DNA from: Anaerolineales bacterium
GTDB taxonomy: Bacteria > Chloroflexota > Anaerolineae > Anaerolineales > UBA6663
NCBI GenBank assembly: GCA_020850595.1
Contig: JADZEK010000040.1
Coordinates: forward strand, 1-44,512
DNA length: 44,512 bases
Reading direction: 5' to 3'
Shown here: in pieces, positions 33,086 through 42,579 of the stretch
Layout of the letters: every line of letters starts with the position of its first letter
Position numbering within the stretch: the first letter of the stretch is position 1
Program-made: the position numbers and the translations under genes
Notes under the pieces: generated by a model
The model's database searches: none
What the model saw: the letters and a program-made list of their open reading frames with translations, nothing else
What the model was told of the DNA's origin: nothing

Positions 33086-36000
33086 ATGCCTAACCTTGCC
33101 GCAGGCGCCAGTGTGCCTGCCTCACTGACCGCCCGCCTAATGGCGGAACTCCCGGAGTCGTTGTGGCCGGAGGGTTTGCGCCGCCTGCGCCGGCTGCCTT
33201 TGCTGCAAGACCTAGCACAGAACGACGAGGTGCGCCGCGCCTTTGTGACGCAGGCCAAACGGTATGCCGCACCCAAGAGCAGCAAGGGGTTGGGCGGCAC
33301 GGCGTTGGGCGGCGAGGCCGCCGCCTGGCAGCCAGGGCCGTTGGCGCTGGCCGCTTACGCCGTGCGGCACCCGGAGTGCCAGGGTGACGCGGAGGCTTGG
33401 CTCATTGGCGCGGGCCGCGACCGGTTGGCGGCGGCTTACACCATGCTGACTCAGACCCAAAACCCGCTGCACCCAGTGGACGAGGCTGTGCCCGCCGCGC
33501 TGGCCCTGCGCCTGCGCATGGCGGCCACCGACGATTGGAGCGGGCTGGCCGCCGAGGCCGGGGCTGACACCGCCCGCTGGCGCCTGCCCTTGCAGTTGCT
33601 CTGGGGTCTCTGGTCAGGCGACCGTGAAGCGTTCTTCACAGCCCTGTTGCGCGGTACCGCACCCAGTGCCGGGCTGGCCGCGAATTGCTTGGTGGTAAAC
33701 CTGGCGCCCGGCGAAATTGTTGAGTTTGTGGCCCGCCTGGGACTCGACGCGCCTGACGGCCAATGGTTGGCCTTCGCCCAGGCGCTCGAGGCGGCCGGCG
33801 AGCGCGAAGCCGCCCGCCAGGTGCTGCGCCCACGCGCGATGGCCACCGCCGCGGCAGCCGCCAAAAGCCTCCCGCCCGCGTGGAATCCGCTGGAACTAAA
33901 CATCAGTTATGAGTTGGAGCGTTCGCTCCTTACGGCCGCCACTGAAGATTTTGGCCTGGCGCAGCCGGTGCTGGCCGCCGCCTGGACACAACTGCGCCAG
34001 TTGCGCGCGACTATCGCCGGCCACATCGGGCGGCTGGCGCTCGCCGCAAGTGACCTCATCGTGGCCCACGAAGGTTATCGCGATGCTTTCACTGAACAGC
34101 CCGAAGTAATGGCCTATCGCGTCGGCCTAGCTCAGACGCTCACCAAGCTGGGCCGGGTGGATGAGGCCCTGGCCCTGCTCGACGGCCAGAACGACCCCGC
34201 CGCGCAGGCCGCCCAGGCCGAAGCTTTCGTCGTGACCGGGCAAACTGAGCAGGCTCGCGAGACTCTCAAGGGCCTGGCCCTGGATGTCGCGACGGATGCC
34301 GAGGTGCTGGCCGCCACTGCGCGGCTGCTGGCCGGTCTCAACGAGCCGGCGCTGGCCGCCGCGCATTTGCAGCGCGCCGCCCGCCTTGACCGCACCGACG
34401 CGGCTAAACAACTCGCCGCCGCCCAGGCGTTGCTGGCCCACGGCTCGCCCGAGGCGGCCGCGGAGTTCGCGCAGGAAGCCGCCGCGCTCACGCCGCAGTC
34501 GCCCGCGGCCCGCGAAACGTTCGGCCGCGCCCTGCTCGCCGCACACCAACCCGCCGCCGCCGTGCCACACTTCAGGGCGGCCGTCGCCGCCGACGAGCGG
34601 CGGCTGCCCGCGGCCCTGGGCCTGGCCGAAGCCGCCCTGGCCGCCAAACAGCCCGAACTGGCCGCGGAGGCCGCTGGGGGTGTGTTATTCGCCCTCGGCC
34701 CCACGGACCAACTAACGCCTGAGCAGGTCGTGCAAATGGGCCAGGCGCATACCTTCATTGGCCAGGCGCTGTCCTATCAGCATCAGGAAGAGCAGGCTTT
34801 CGAGCATTTCCGGCGCGCCTCGGCCATCGTGCCGGCCGCGCCCGAACCGTGGCGCGCCATGGCCGCGCATTACCTACGCCAGGGCGACGAACCGCAAGCG
34901 CTCGCGACCCTCGAAGCCGGCCGACAGGCGCTGGCTGTCATCGCTTCGCCCGAGTCTGCGCCCCTGCTGTCAGACCTGGCCGAGCGCTACGTCGCCGCTG
35001 GACGTCCGACCGAGGGCATCCTGGCCTTGCGGGAGGCGACGAAGGCCAACCCCAAGGGCGCTACCAACCATCGCCGCCTCGGCGCCCTGCTGCGCCGCCA
35101 AGGTTCGTTGGCCGAGGCAGTGGAGTGCCTGCGGCAGGCGCTGGCGCTCCAGCCCACCGACGGCGAAGCCCACTACGAATTGGCCCAAGCTCTGGAAAAA
35201 CTCGGCCAGCCCGACGAAGCCTGGTCAGAGTATCAGCAGGCGACGCTGGTCAAACCTGTCCAGCCCGATCCTTACCTTGATCTAGGCCGTATCACGCTGG
35301 CGCAGGTACGCAAGGGTGTCAGCGGCGCGTCGCCACTGCAGGCCATGGCGGCCCTGCGGGCCGCGCTGGAGCGAGCGCCCAGCCTGGCCGAGGCGCACGG
35401 CCTGTTGGCCCAGGCGCAGCACCTCGCCGGCGACCCGACAGGCGCGCTCGACAGCTACCAAAAGGCCCTACACCTCGCGCCGACACGCACGGATTGGTCA
35501 CTCGGGCTGGGTCAGGTCTGCCTCGACCTGAAGCAGCCCGAAATCGCCATCGCCGCCCTGCATGACGCCCTCGATCATGCGCCCGATAGCCCCGCTGTCC
35601 ACACCGCCCAAGCACACGCCTACGCGCAAAGCGGTTTGTGGCCCGAAGCGCGCCGTGCTGCCGAGGCCGCCCACCGGCTTGACCCGGAGGACCCACAGAT
35701 TGTCCGCCTGCTGGCCGAGGCCGCGACCAGCCTGGGTGACAACGGCGCAGCGGTCGCCGCGTGGCGACAGGCGGTAGCCCTGAACCCGCACGACGCTGCC
35801 ATGCAGGTGCGCCTAGCCCGCTGCCTGCTTGACCTCGGTGAAGTGGAGGAAGCGCGCAGTGTGTACACCGCTGCCATCGCTCTGGCCCCCAACGACGCGG
35901 CCGTGCATCACGCCGCCGGGCTGGCGCTCCTGGAGCTGGGCGAGACCGAGGAAGCCTGCCAGGTCGCCGCGCAAGCCGTGGCACTGGCGCCGCACACCGC

Positions 36001-38470
36001 CGCCTACCAGGCTACGTACGGCCGGATCGCCGCGGAGGCTCACAAGTTCGACACCGCCCACGCTGCCTACCTGCAGGCCGCTGAGCTCGATGAAGGCCCG
36101 CAGCGCCCGGCGCACCTGCGTGAGGCAGGAGAAGCCCTGTGGTCCATGCAGCGTCAGGCCGCCGCCGTGGCCCTGTGGCAGCGCGCCCTGAACCTGACCC
36201 CCAACGAACACGGCCTGCGGTCTCGCCTGGGCCTGGCGCAGCTGCAACTCGGCCAATATGAGGAGGCGCTCGAGCTGCTTGAGCAAGCGCTACGACAGAA
36301 CCCGCGCGACGGTCAGTTGGCCCGCGAGGCGGCCCGCGCGGCCCTGTTGCTGGGCCGGCTGGAGCATGCGGCGGAGTTGCTGCAAGGCGCTATTGACCTT
36401 AACCCGGGCGACGCCGAGGCCCGTCACATGCTGGGACAGGTGCGTGAGCGGCAGGGTGACAGCGCCAGCGCACTGGAGCTTTATCGCCAAGCCGCCCGCG
36501 TCAACCCCGGAGACGGCCGCCACCTGGCGGCTGCCGCCGCCACGCTGGCGGCCAGCGGCAAGCTCGCAGACGGGCTGGCGGTGGTGGAGAGCGCCGTGCG
36601 CCTCAGCCCGGATAGCTCTGAGGTGCAGGCTCAGGCGGGTGAACTCTACCTTGAGGCGCGCCGTCCGGCCGAGGCCGTCAAGGCCTTTCAGGCTGCGGCC
36701 CAGGCCTGCCCAACCGACGGCGCGGCGCACCTGGCCCTGGCTCGCGCGCTGGTGGTCGCCGCCGAAGAGGACGAGCGCGGCCTGCGCGCCAAACTGCCGG
36801 CGGCACGCCCGGCCACTGACCCACATGGCGAGGTCGTCGCTGTTTTGCAAAAGGCCGCCGCCCTCGGAGCCGACCCGATTGCCGTACGCTACTGGCTTGG
36901 CCGCGCCAAGGCCGTGGCGGGCGACGCACGCGAGGCCCAGCGCCTGCTCGAGTCGGTCGTCGCCGCCAACCCGGCCGGCCCGGCGCCGCAGGCCAAGGGC
37001 CTGGCCCTTACCGCTGCCGTGGCCGAGCGCCCCACCCCTGCGCTCTACCGCGCCCTGGGTGCTGCCCTGCGCAAGAGCGGCCAGCCGGAACGCGCGCGCG
37101 AGGCCCTGCACGCCGCCATCCAGGCGGAACCCGCCAACGCCGAGGCCGCTATGGCCCTGGTGGAGTTGGGGCTGACCGATCTTGACCAGGGAGACCAGCC
37201 GTCCGCGCTGGCGAACTTCCGCCGCGCCGTCGCCGCGGCGCCCAACCTGGCGCTGGGCCACTACCACCTCGGCGAGACTCTGCTGGCCGCCGGCGACCTG
37301 CAGGATGCGGCCCAGGTGCTACAGCGCGCCCTGGCCCTCAACCCGACGGCCGCCGCCTGGCATCACCGGCTGGCGCAAGTCTACCTGGCGCTGTACGAGG
37401 CCGGCAGCCCGGCCGCCTGCGCGGCCGCGCTTGGCCACTTGCAGCGCGCGACCGAATTACAGCCCGACAACGCGACCTACGCGGCCGACCTGGCGCGCGC
37501 GCTGGTGCGAGATGGCGACCTGGCCGCCGCGCTGACCCATTTTGAGCGCGCCACCACCACTCTGAACGCCGACCCGGAATTGTGGACTGAGCGCGGCCAA
37601 GCGCACCTGCTGCTCAGCGACCACCCGGCGGCCGAGAAGTGCTTCGCGCAGGCGCTGGAGCTTGCGCCCGACAGCGCCGCGGCGCTGCTCGGCAGCGCCC
37701 GCGTCAGCTTCGCACAGGGCAAACTGGCCGACGCGGCCCGCCTGGCTGAAGCCGCCGTGCGAGCCGCGCCTGGGGAGGCCGAGGCGCTCACGTGCCTGGC
37801 CGATATTGCCGCCAGCCGCGGCGAGGCGGCCGCCGCCGAACGCCACTACACTGACGCCGCCGCCAAAGCCGCCCGCCCCGCGCCGGCCCTGCTGGCACTG
37901 GGCCGCCTGTATGCCCAACAGCAGAAGTGGGACAAGGCTCTGACCGTGCTCGAGCGCGCCGCCAGTGCCGAGACCACGTCCGACGAGATCTACGCTGCGC
38001 TGGGGGAAGTGCACGCGGCCTCGGGCAACCACGCGCTAGCCACCAAGGCCTTCCGCGAGGCGGCGCGCATTGCCCCGCGCCGCGCCGGGCATCTGCTGCG
38101 GCTGGGCCGCGCCTGCCGCGCACAGGGCCAACTCGACCAGGCCCTCAGCCACCTGATGCAGGCGCGCGATCTGGCCCCGACCGACGACGAGGTGCTGCGC
38201 GAGATTGGGCTGGTCTTCGACCAGCGCAAGCAATACGACCGCGCGCTAGAAATTTACAAGCACGCCATCGAAGTGGCGCCCAAGTCGGCCCATAACTACA
38301 CGCGGGCCGGCGTCGCGCTCAGGAATCTCAAGCGCGTGCCCGAGGCCCTGGTGGCCCTGGAACGCGCAGTGGCTCTCGACCCCAAGAACCTCGAGGCTAC
38401 CAGGCAGTTGGCCATGGTCAGCGCGATGCATCTCGTGACCCCAACTCCCAAGGCCGCGGCCTCTGCATAA
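33086..38470 (+). CDS. Giant TPR-repeat protein (1794 residues)
   Basis: A very large cytosolic protein without signal peptide or membrane helix. The first 300 or so residues form a helical non-repeat domain. From about residue 330 to the end it is almost continuous tetratricopeptide repeats, on the order of 35-40 by length, with typical consensus such as NPKGATNHRRLGALLRRQGSLAEAVECLRQAL and LAPTDDEVLREIGLVFDQRKQYDRALEIYK. TPR solenoids bind other proteins and act as scaffolds. GAGGAG ends 6 bases before ATG 33086, so that start is chosen over GTG 33050 and ATG 33080. It follows the small membrane protein gene, probably from the same sigma-54 promoter, and ends at a strong terminator. Confidence 0.92.
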   Translation: MPNLAAGASVPASLTARLMAELPESLWPEGLRRLRRLPLLQDLAQNDEVRRAFVTQAKRYAAPKSSKGLGGTALGGEAAAWQPGPLALAAYAVRHPECQGDAEAWLIGAGRDRLAAAYTMLTQTQNPLHPVDEAVPAALALRLRMAATDDWSGLAAEAGADTARWRLPLQLLWGLWSGDREAFFTALLRGTAPSAGLAANCLVVNLAPGEIVEFVARLGLDAPDGQWLAFAQALEAAGEREAARQVLRPRAMATAAAAAKSLPPAWNPLELNISYELERSLLTAATEDFGLAQPVLAAAWTQLRQLRATIAGHIGRLALAASDLIVAHEGYRDAFTEQPEVMAYRVGLAQTLTKLGRVDEALALLDGQNDPAAQAAQAEAFVVTGQTEQARETLKGLALDVATDAEVLAATARLLAGLNEPALAAAHLQRAARLDRTDAAKQLAAAQALLAHGSPEAAAEFAQEAAALTPQSPAARETFGRALLAAHQPAAAVPHFRAAVAADERRLPAALGLAEAALAAKQPELAAEAAGGVLFALGPTDQLTPEQVVQMGQAHTFIGQALSYQHQEEQAFEHFRRASAIVPAAPEPWRAMAAHYLRQGDEPQALATLEAGRQALAVIASPESAPLLSDLAERYVAAGRPTEGILALREATKANPKGATNHRRLGALLRRQGSLAEAVECLRQALALQPTDGEAHYELAQALEKLGQPDEAWSEYQQATLVKPVQPDPYLDLGRITLAQVRKGVSGASPLQAMAALRAALERAPSLAEAHGLLAQAQHLAGDPTGALDSYQKALHLAPTRTDWSLGLGQVCLDLKQPEIAIAALHDALDHAPDSPAVHTAQAHAYAQSGLWPEARRAAEAAHRLDPEDPQIVRLLAEAATSLGDNGAAVAAWRQAVALNPHDAAMQVRLARCLLDLGEVEEARSVYTAAIALAPNDAAVHHAAGLALLELGETEEACQVAAQAVALAPHTAAYQATYGRIAAEAHKFDTAHAAYLQAAELDEGPQRPAHLREAGEALWSMQRQAAAVALWQRALNLTPNEHGLRSRLGLAQLQLGQYEEALELLEQALRQNPRDGQLAREAARAALLLGRLEHAAELLQGAIDLNPGDAEARHMLGQVRERQGDSASALELYRQAARVNPGDGRHLAAAAATLAASGKLADGLAVVESAVRLSPDSSEVQAQAGELYLEARRPAEAVKAFQAAAQACPTDGAAHLALARALVVAAEEDERGLRAKLPAARPATDPHGEVVAVLQKAAALGADPIAVRYWLGRAKAVAGDAREAQRLLESVVAANPAGPAPQAKGLALTAAVAERPTPALYRALGAALRKSGQPERAREALHAAIQAEPANAEAAMALVELGLTDLDQGDQPSALANFRRAVAAAPNLALGHYHLGETLLAAGDLQDAAQVLQRALALNPTAAAWHHRLAQVYLALYEAGSPAACAAALGHLQRATELQPDNATYAADLARALVRDGDLAAALTHFERATTTLNADPELWTERGQAHLLLSDHPAAEKCFAQALELAPDSAAALLGSARVSFAQGKLADAARLAEAAVRAAPGEAEALTCLADIAASRGEAAAAERHYTDAAAKAARPAPALLALGRLYAQQQKWDKALTVLERAASAETTSDEIYAALGEVHAASGNHALATKAFREAARIAPRRAGHLLRLGRACRAQGQLDQALSHLMQARDLAPTDDEVLREIGLVFDQRKQYDRALEIYKHAIEVAPKSAHNYTRAGVALRNLKRVPEALVALERAVALDPKNLEATRQLAMVSAMHLVTPTPKAAASA

Positions 38471-38485
38471 CCCGCTGTTACCCAG

Positions 38486-38521
38486 ACAGCGCCGAGGAAC
38501 TCGACAGTTCCTCGGCGCTGT
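38486..38521 (+). terminator. Terminator of the giant TPR gene
   Basis: A perfect 16-bp stem, ACAGCGCCGAGGAACT (38486-38501) with AGTTCCTCGGCGCTGT (38506-38521), has a 4-base loop and is followed by TCTCATT. It lies 16 bases after the stop. Confidence 0.85.
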
Positions 38522-38531
38522 TCTCATTGGC

Positions 38532-38556
38532 GGCACTGTCTGTGCCCCTCGAGGGG
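38532..38556 (+). promoter_or_regulatory. Palindromes upstream of a sigma-54 promoter
   Basis: GGCAC-TGTCT-GTGCC (38532-38546) abuts the perfect 12-bp palindrome CCCCTCGAGGGG (38545-38556). They lie 54-78 bases upstream of the sigma-54 promoter at 38610, where an enhancer-binding protein or repressor could act. No equivalent is seen before the other sigma-54 promoters. Confidence 0.35.
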
Positions 38557-38609
38557 ACCGGGAGTTGCCAGCGTCAGCCCCTGCTGGGCCACACTACCGA
38601 TCGCAGCGC

Positions 38610-38625
38610 TGGCACGTGTCTTGCA
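38610..38625 (+). promoter_or_regulatory. Sigma-54 promoter of the peptidase-FtsZ operon
   Basis: TGGCACGTGTCTTGCA is a full match to the -24/-12 consensus, with GG (38611-38612) and GC (38623-38624) 10 bases apart. The start expected near 38636 leaves a leader of about 20 bases before ATG 38656. Confidence 0.87.
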
Positions 38626-38655
38626 TCCAGGGCGGGCGGAGCCAGCGATCACGCC

Positions 38656-41223
38656 ATGAACCGTTCCGACCTCCTCCAGTTGCTTGAAGCCGGGCTCGCC
38701 GCGGGGCAACCCGCCTTCGTCCGCGACACCGCCCGGCGCTACCTGCTCGATTGGCCCGGCGACCTGGCCGTGCAGCTGGCGCTGGCCCGCGCGCTGGCCG
38801 CGGAAGGCCGCGCGCACTCCGCCGTTGACCTGCTGAGCACCCTCGTGGCGGCGGACCCGGAGGCCGCCGCCGCCCTGCGCCTGCTGGCCGATCAGCAGCG
38901 CGTGCTGAACCAGGCCAGCGAAGCCGCGCAGACCGAGGCCGCGGCCCATATTGTGGACGGCCAGGGCCGGCGCGGCGCCCTGCCCGATTGGGCCATGACC
39001 GCCCGCGCAGCCTATCTCGCCGGTCACGTTGGCGATTGGGACACGGCTCAGCGCGAGGCGCAGTCGGCCTTGCGCTCCGCGCCGCTGTCACCGTTGGTCG
39101 GGCTGCAGGCCGTCGCCGCCGTTTGGCACGGCGGGCGGCTCGACCTGGCCCGCCCGCTCGTGGAGGGCTTCTTCGCCCGCTGGCCCGATGTGGTCGCCTT
39201 CCGCCTCTGCCTGGCGGAATGCCTCATGGCCGCCGGTGACCACGCGCGCGCCATGGGCCTGCTGCACGACGCCGCCGCGAAGGACGTGGGCGGCCAGGTC
39301 GCCGAGCGGCACTGGGGCCGCAGCCATCCCTACCGCGCCGTGTGGGACAACGCCGCCGCAGCTTCTTTGCCCGGACCGCTACCGGTCGAGCTGATGGCGA
39401 TGCTTGGCCTCAACCAGCTCACCACTACCGCGGGGGCGGGCGGCGCGAAGGTGGCGCCAGGCGGCGCCGAGGAACTGGCCGCCATTCAGGCCAAGCTTGA
39501 CGAGTTGGCAGCGCGCCTGCCCAGCGCACAGGCCGTTAAGCATCGCCTCCAGCATCTTAAGCGCAAGGAGGCCGGGTTGAAGGAGGCGGCCCCAAACCTG
39601 CATTACGTGCTGCTCTCCAGCCGCACGCGGCTCACACAAGTCTACGGCGCGGCCGGGTTCAATCGCGTAGACACAGCCCTGCGGCGGGCGGCGGGCGTGG
39701 TGCTGCGGCTGACCGGCATGGCGGCCGCCGTCCTGTATGTGGACGACCCGGCTACGCTCTCGCCCTTCGGGCTGCGCCCGGCTAACCCAACGAACGCCTG
39801 GGACATCAAGGTTCTGGTCGGCAAGCTGGCCAACCGCCTCACGCAAAGCGGCGGCTCGCTTGGCGCGGTGCTCATCGTCGGCGGGCCGGAGATCATCCCG
39901 TTTCACCTGCTGCCCAACCCTACCGACGACGCCGACGCCGAGATCCCCTCCGACAATCCCTACGCCACCGCCGATGACAACTATTTTGTCCCAGAGTGGC
40001 CCATCGGCCGCCTGCCGACCGGGGCGGGCGCTGACTCGGCCCCGCTGCTCGAACAGATCAGCCGGCTGGGCGGCAGCCGCCCCGTGGCCGGCCGGTCTGG
40101 CTATGCCGATTGGCTGGCTCGCCTCGGGCACTGGTTCCGAGAGCTGTATCTGAGCCGCGCGCGCGCCCGCAGCTTCGGCTACTCAGCCAACGTCTGGCGC
40201 AGCGCCTCGGCCGCCGTCTACCACCAAATCGGCGACCCCAAAGACCTGCTGACCTGCCCGCCACTCGACGCCAACGGCTTGCCAGTACAGGGCCTGGCTC
40301 CCAGCCGCCTGTCCTACTTTAACCTGCACGGAATAGAGGATGGGGCCGAATGGTACGGCCAACGCAGCTTCGATGACCCCGGCAGCCTACCTGAGTACCC
40401 CATTGCCCTGCGCCCTGCCGATGTCGCCAATCATGGTCGCGCGCCTGTTGTCGTGTTCTCCGAGGCCTGCTACGGCGCCAACGTCATCGGCAAGGCCACG
40501 GAAGACGCCCTGTGTCTTAAGTTCCTGGCTTCCGGCTCGCGCGTGGTGGTCGGTTCTACCAAGATTGCGTACGGCTCGGTCACCACGCCCCTGGTGGGGG
40601 CCGACCTGCTTGGCCGGTGTTTCTGGCAGAACCTGACCAACGGCGTGCCGGCCGGGGAAGCTCTGCGGCGCGCCAAGCTCCAGATGGCGCAGGAGATGCA
40701 ATCGCGCCAGGGCTTCCTGGACGGCGAGGACCAAAAGACGCTCATCTCTTTCGTGCTGTATGGCGACCCGCTCGCCAGCGCGCCCGAGGCCGGACTGACT
40801 GCCAAGGCCAAGCCGCCCAGCCTGCGCCTGGCCAAGACCCCCACACCCACGCCGACGGTCTGCGACAAGACCGTGAGCGTCAGCGCGGGACGCCTGGGTG
40901 CGCACGAGGTTACGCCGGAGATGGTCGCGCAGATTAAGTCGGCTGTAGCGCGCTACTTACCCGGGATGGCCGACGCCCACATGCAGCTCGCCCACACGCA
41001 CACCGCCTGCCTGGGCACCGATCACGCCTGCCCCACCGCCGATCTGGCACGCAGGAGCGGCGGGCGGAGCGGCAAGGCCGGACAACCGCACAGCGCCGTC
41101 GGACCGACGACGGTGGTCACGCTCAGCAAATCCATCCGCGCCAGCTCGCGGCTGCACCCGCACTATGCCCGCCTGACGCTCGACGCCAACGGCGCGGTGG
41201 TCAAGGTCGCGGTCTCGCGCTAG
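38656..41223 (+). CDS. Cytosolic TPR-C25-like (caspase-fold) cysteine peptidase
   Basis: A predicted clan CD cysteine peptidase of 855 residues. The N-terminal ~230 residues are TPR-like helices, followed by an Ala-rich linker and a short coiled coil. The C25 (gingipain-type) domain spans about 310-720, with VLIVGGPEIIPF and DDNYFVPEWPIGRLPTG typical of that family. The catalytic pair is His558 in YFNLHGIED and Cys605 in VVVFSEACYGAN. The last ~100 residues form a separate domain with a His/Cys-rich insert (HTHTACLGTDHAC) and the end LDANGAVVKVAVSR, similar to the 82-residue protein at 43830. Unlike gingipains it has no signal peptide. ATG 38656 is used because the sigma-54 promoter lies just upstream; the frame is open from 38527. 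Confidence 0.88.
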   Translation: MNRSDLLQLLEAGLAAGQPAFVRDTARRYLLDWPGDLAVQLALARALAAEGRAHSAVDLLSTLVAADPEAAAALRLLADQQRVLNQASEAAQTEAAAHIVDGQGRRGALPDWAMTARAAYLAGHVGDWDTAQREAQSALRSAPLSPLVGLQAVAAVWHGGRLDLARPLVEGFFARWPDVVAFRLCLAECLMAAGDHARAMGLLHDAAAKDVGGQVAERHWGRSHPYRAVWDNAAAASLPGPLPVELMAMLGLNQLTTTAGAGGAKVAPGGAEELAAIQAKLDELAARLPSAQAVKHRLQHLKRKEAGLKEAAPNLHYVLLSSRTRLTQVYGAAGFNRVDTALRRAAGVVLRLTGMAAAVLYVDDPATLSPFGLRPANPTNAWDIKVLVGKLANRLTQSGGSLGAVLIVGGPEIIPFHLLPNPTDDADAEIPSDNPYATADDNYFVPEWPIGRLPTGAGADSAPLLEQISRLGGSRPVAGRSGYADWLARLGHWFRELYLSRARARSFGYSANVWRSASAAVYHQIGDPKDLLTCPPLDANGLPVQGLAPSRLSYFNLHGIEDGAEWYGQRSFDDPGSLPEYPIALRPADVANHGRAPVVVFSEACYGANVIGKATEDALCLKFLASGSRVVVGSTKIAYGSVTTPLVGADLLGRCFWQNLTNGVPAGEALRRAKLQMAQEMQSRQGFLDGEDQKTLISFVLYGDPLASAPEAGLTAKAKPPSLRLAKTPTPTPTVCDKTVSVSAGRLGAHEVTPEMVAQIKSAVARYLPGMADAHMQLAHTHTACLGTDHACPTADLARRSGGRSGKAGQPHSAVGPTTVVTLSKSIRASSRLHPHYARLTLDANGAVVKVAVSR

Positions 41224-41244
41224 GCCCAACGTAAAGGTGGTTCC

Positions 41245-42561
41245 ATGACGACCCTTGGCTTTCACTACTTTCCGGACGAAGCCCACTACCGCCGCGCCGA
41301 CCTGCAAGCCTGGCTGCCGGAGCTGCTGGCGCTGGAGGCGCGCTGGCTGACGCTCATCGGTTCGCTGACCCGCGCCGTGCCCGAGGCCTTCATCAAGGGT
41401 TTGCTGGAGGCCGGCATCGAGCCGATCATTCACATTCCGGCCGTGCCCACCAAACGCGACCCGAAGGGCGTCACCGCCACGACGCTGAGCGGACTGTTCC
41501 GCACTTACGCCCGCTGGGGTGTTAAGTACGTCGTGCCCTTCTCCGAGCCTAACATGCGCGCCGCGTGGGCGCCGGCCGATTGGGGGCAAGCGAGCTTGGT
41601 GGATCGGTTCCTCGACCTGGCCTTGCCGCTGCTCGAAGCGCAGTACGAAGCAGGTTTGCAGCCCACCTTCCCGGCCTTGCGCGCGGGCGGCGACTATTGG
41701 GACACGGCCTTTCTCGAGGCCGCCCTGGCCGGGATGCAGCAGCGCGGCAAGGTCGAACTCGCGCAGAACCTGACCTTCGCCGCCAACCTGTGGACCTACA
41801 ACCGCCCGCTCAACTGGGGCCAGGGCGGGCTACAGCGCTGGCCTGCCTCGCGCCCCTACCTGACGCCGCCTGGCTCGCAGGATCAGCGGGGCTTTCGGCG
41901 CTTCGATTGGTATGACGGGATAATCCGCGGCCGCTTGGGCAGCTCGCGGCCTATCCTCTGCCTGGCGGGCGGCCCTGCCTTGGGTGACCGGACCGACCCA
42001 GCCTTCCCAGCGCTGGACGACTTGCGGCACGCTTCTTGCATCCAAGACGTGGCACAGGCAGTGGAGGCCGGACAGTTGCCCGCTCAGGTGCTCAACGTCA
42101 ACTTGTGGCTCTTAGCCGCCCCAGAGGGCAGCCCCTTCGCGGGCGAGGCTTACTACCGGCCCGACGGTTCCACGCTGACCGCCGTGGACGCCTTGAAGCG
42201 CCTGGGGGGGCCAGGCCAGCGCGCCGCCCAGCGCCGGCTGGACGAGAGCAAGAGTCTCAGCCAGGAGCAATTGGAGTTTGCCGGGCCCAAGCGCCTGCGC
42301 CACTACGTACTGCTGCCCGTCTTCGAGTGGGGCGTGTCGGAGTGGCACTGGTCAGCGGCGCTGGCCTATGTCAAGGCACACCGGCCGGTCTGCGGCTTTT
42401 CGGCTGAAGAGGCCGCCCAGGCTGAGCGCGTGACGATTGTGGGCAACGAGCAAGGAATTACCGCCGCCGTGGAAGCCGGGCTGCGGCAAGCCGGCTGCGC
42501 GGTCGAGCGCCTGCAGCTGCCCCGCCCGACGGAGCAGCCCGATTTGGCGGCCACGCTTTAG
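41245..42561 (+). CDS. TIM-barrel glycoside hydrolase-like protein
   Basis: A 438-residue cytosolic protein that looks like a (beta/alpha)8 barrel. Beta strands recur at regular intervals: TTLGFHYFPDE, ARWLTLIGSL, IEPIIHIPAV, VKYVVPFSEPNM, LQPTFPALRAGGDYWD, LTFAANLWTYN, SRPILCLAGG and QVLNVNLWLLA. The Glu of FSEPN resembles the acid/base Glu of clan A glycosidases (NEP motif). The last ~70 residues have a small alpha/beta look (VTIVGNEQGITAAVEAGLRQAG). AAAGGTGG precedes ATG 41245, 21 bases after the peptidase stop. With no signal peptide, an extracellular glycosidase role is unlikely; it may be a non-enzymatic relative. A sigma-54-like site lies inside it at 42025-42040. Confidence 0.65.
   Translation: MTTLGFHYFPDEAHYRRADLQAWLPELLALEARWLTLIGSLTRAVPEAFIKGLLEAGIEPIIHIPAVPTKRDPKGVTATTLSGLFRTYARWGVKYVVPFSEPNMRAAWAPADWGQASLVDRFLDLALPLLEAQYEAGLQPTFPALRAGGDYWDTAFLEAALAGMQQRGKVELAQNLTFAANLWTYNRPLNWGQGGLQRWPASRPYLTPPGSQDQRGFRRFDWYDGIIRGRLGSSRPILCLAGGPALGDRTDPAFPALDDLRHASCIQDVAQAVEAGQLPAQVLNVNLWLLAAPEGSPFAGEAYYRPDGSTLTAVDALKRLGGPGQRAAQRRLDESKSLSQEQLEFAGPKRLRHYVLLPVFEWGVSEWHWSAALAYVKAHRPVCGFSAEEAAQAERVTIVGNEQGITAAVEAGLRQAGCAVERLQLPRPTEQPDLAATL
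42025..42040 (+). promoter_or_regulatory. Internal sigma-54-like promoter
   Basis: CGGCACGCTTCTTGCA, inside the barrel gene, has GG (42026-42027) and GC (42038-42039) 10 bases apart. It continues TCCA like the promoter at 38610. It would give an internal start near 42051, about 530 bases before the FtsZ-like gene. The bases also encode ordinary residues (LRHASCIQ), so coincidence is possible. Confidence 0.5.
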
Positions 42562-42579
42562 CAGCAAGGAGACGACGAC

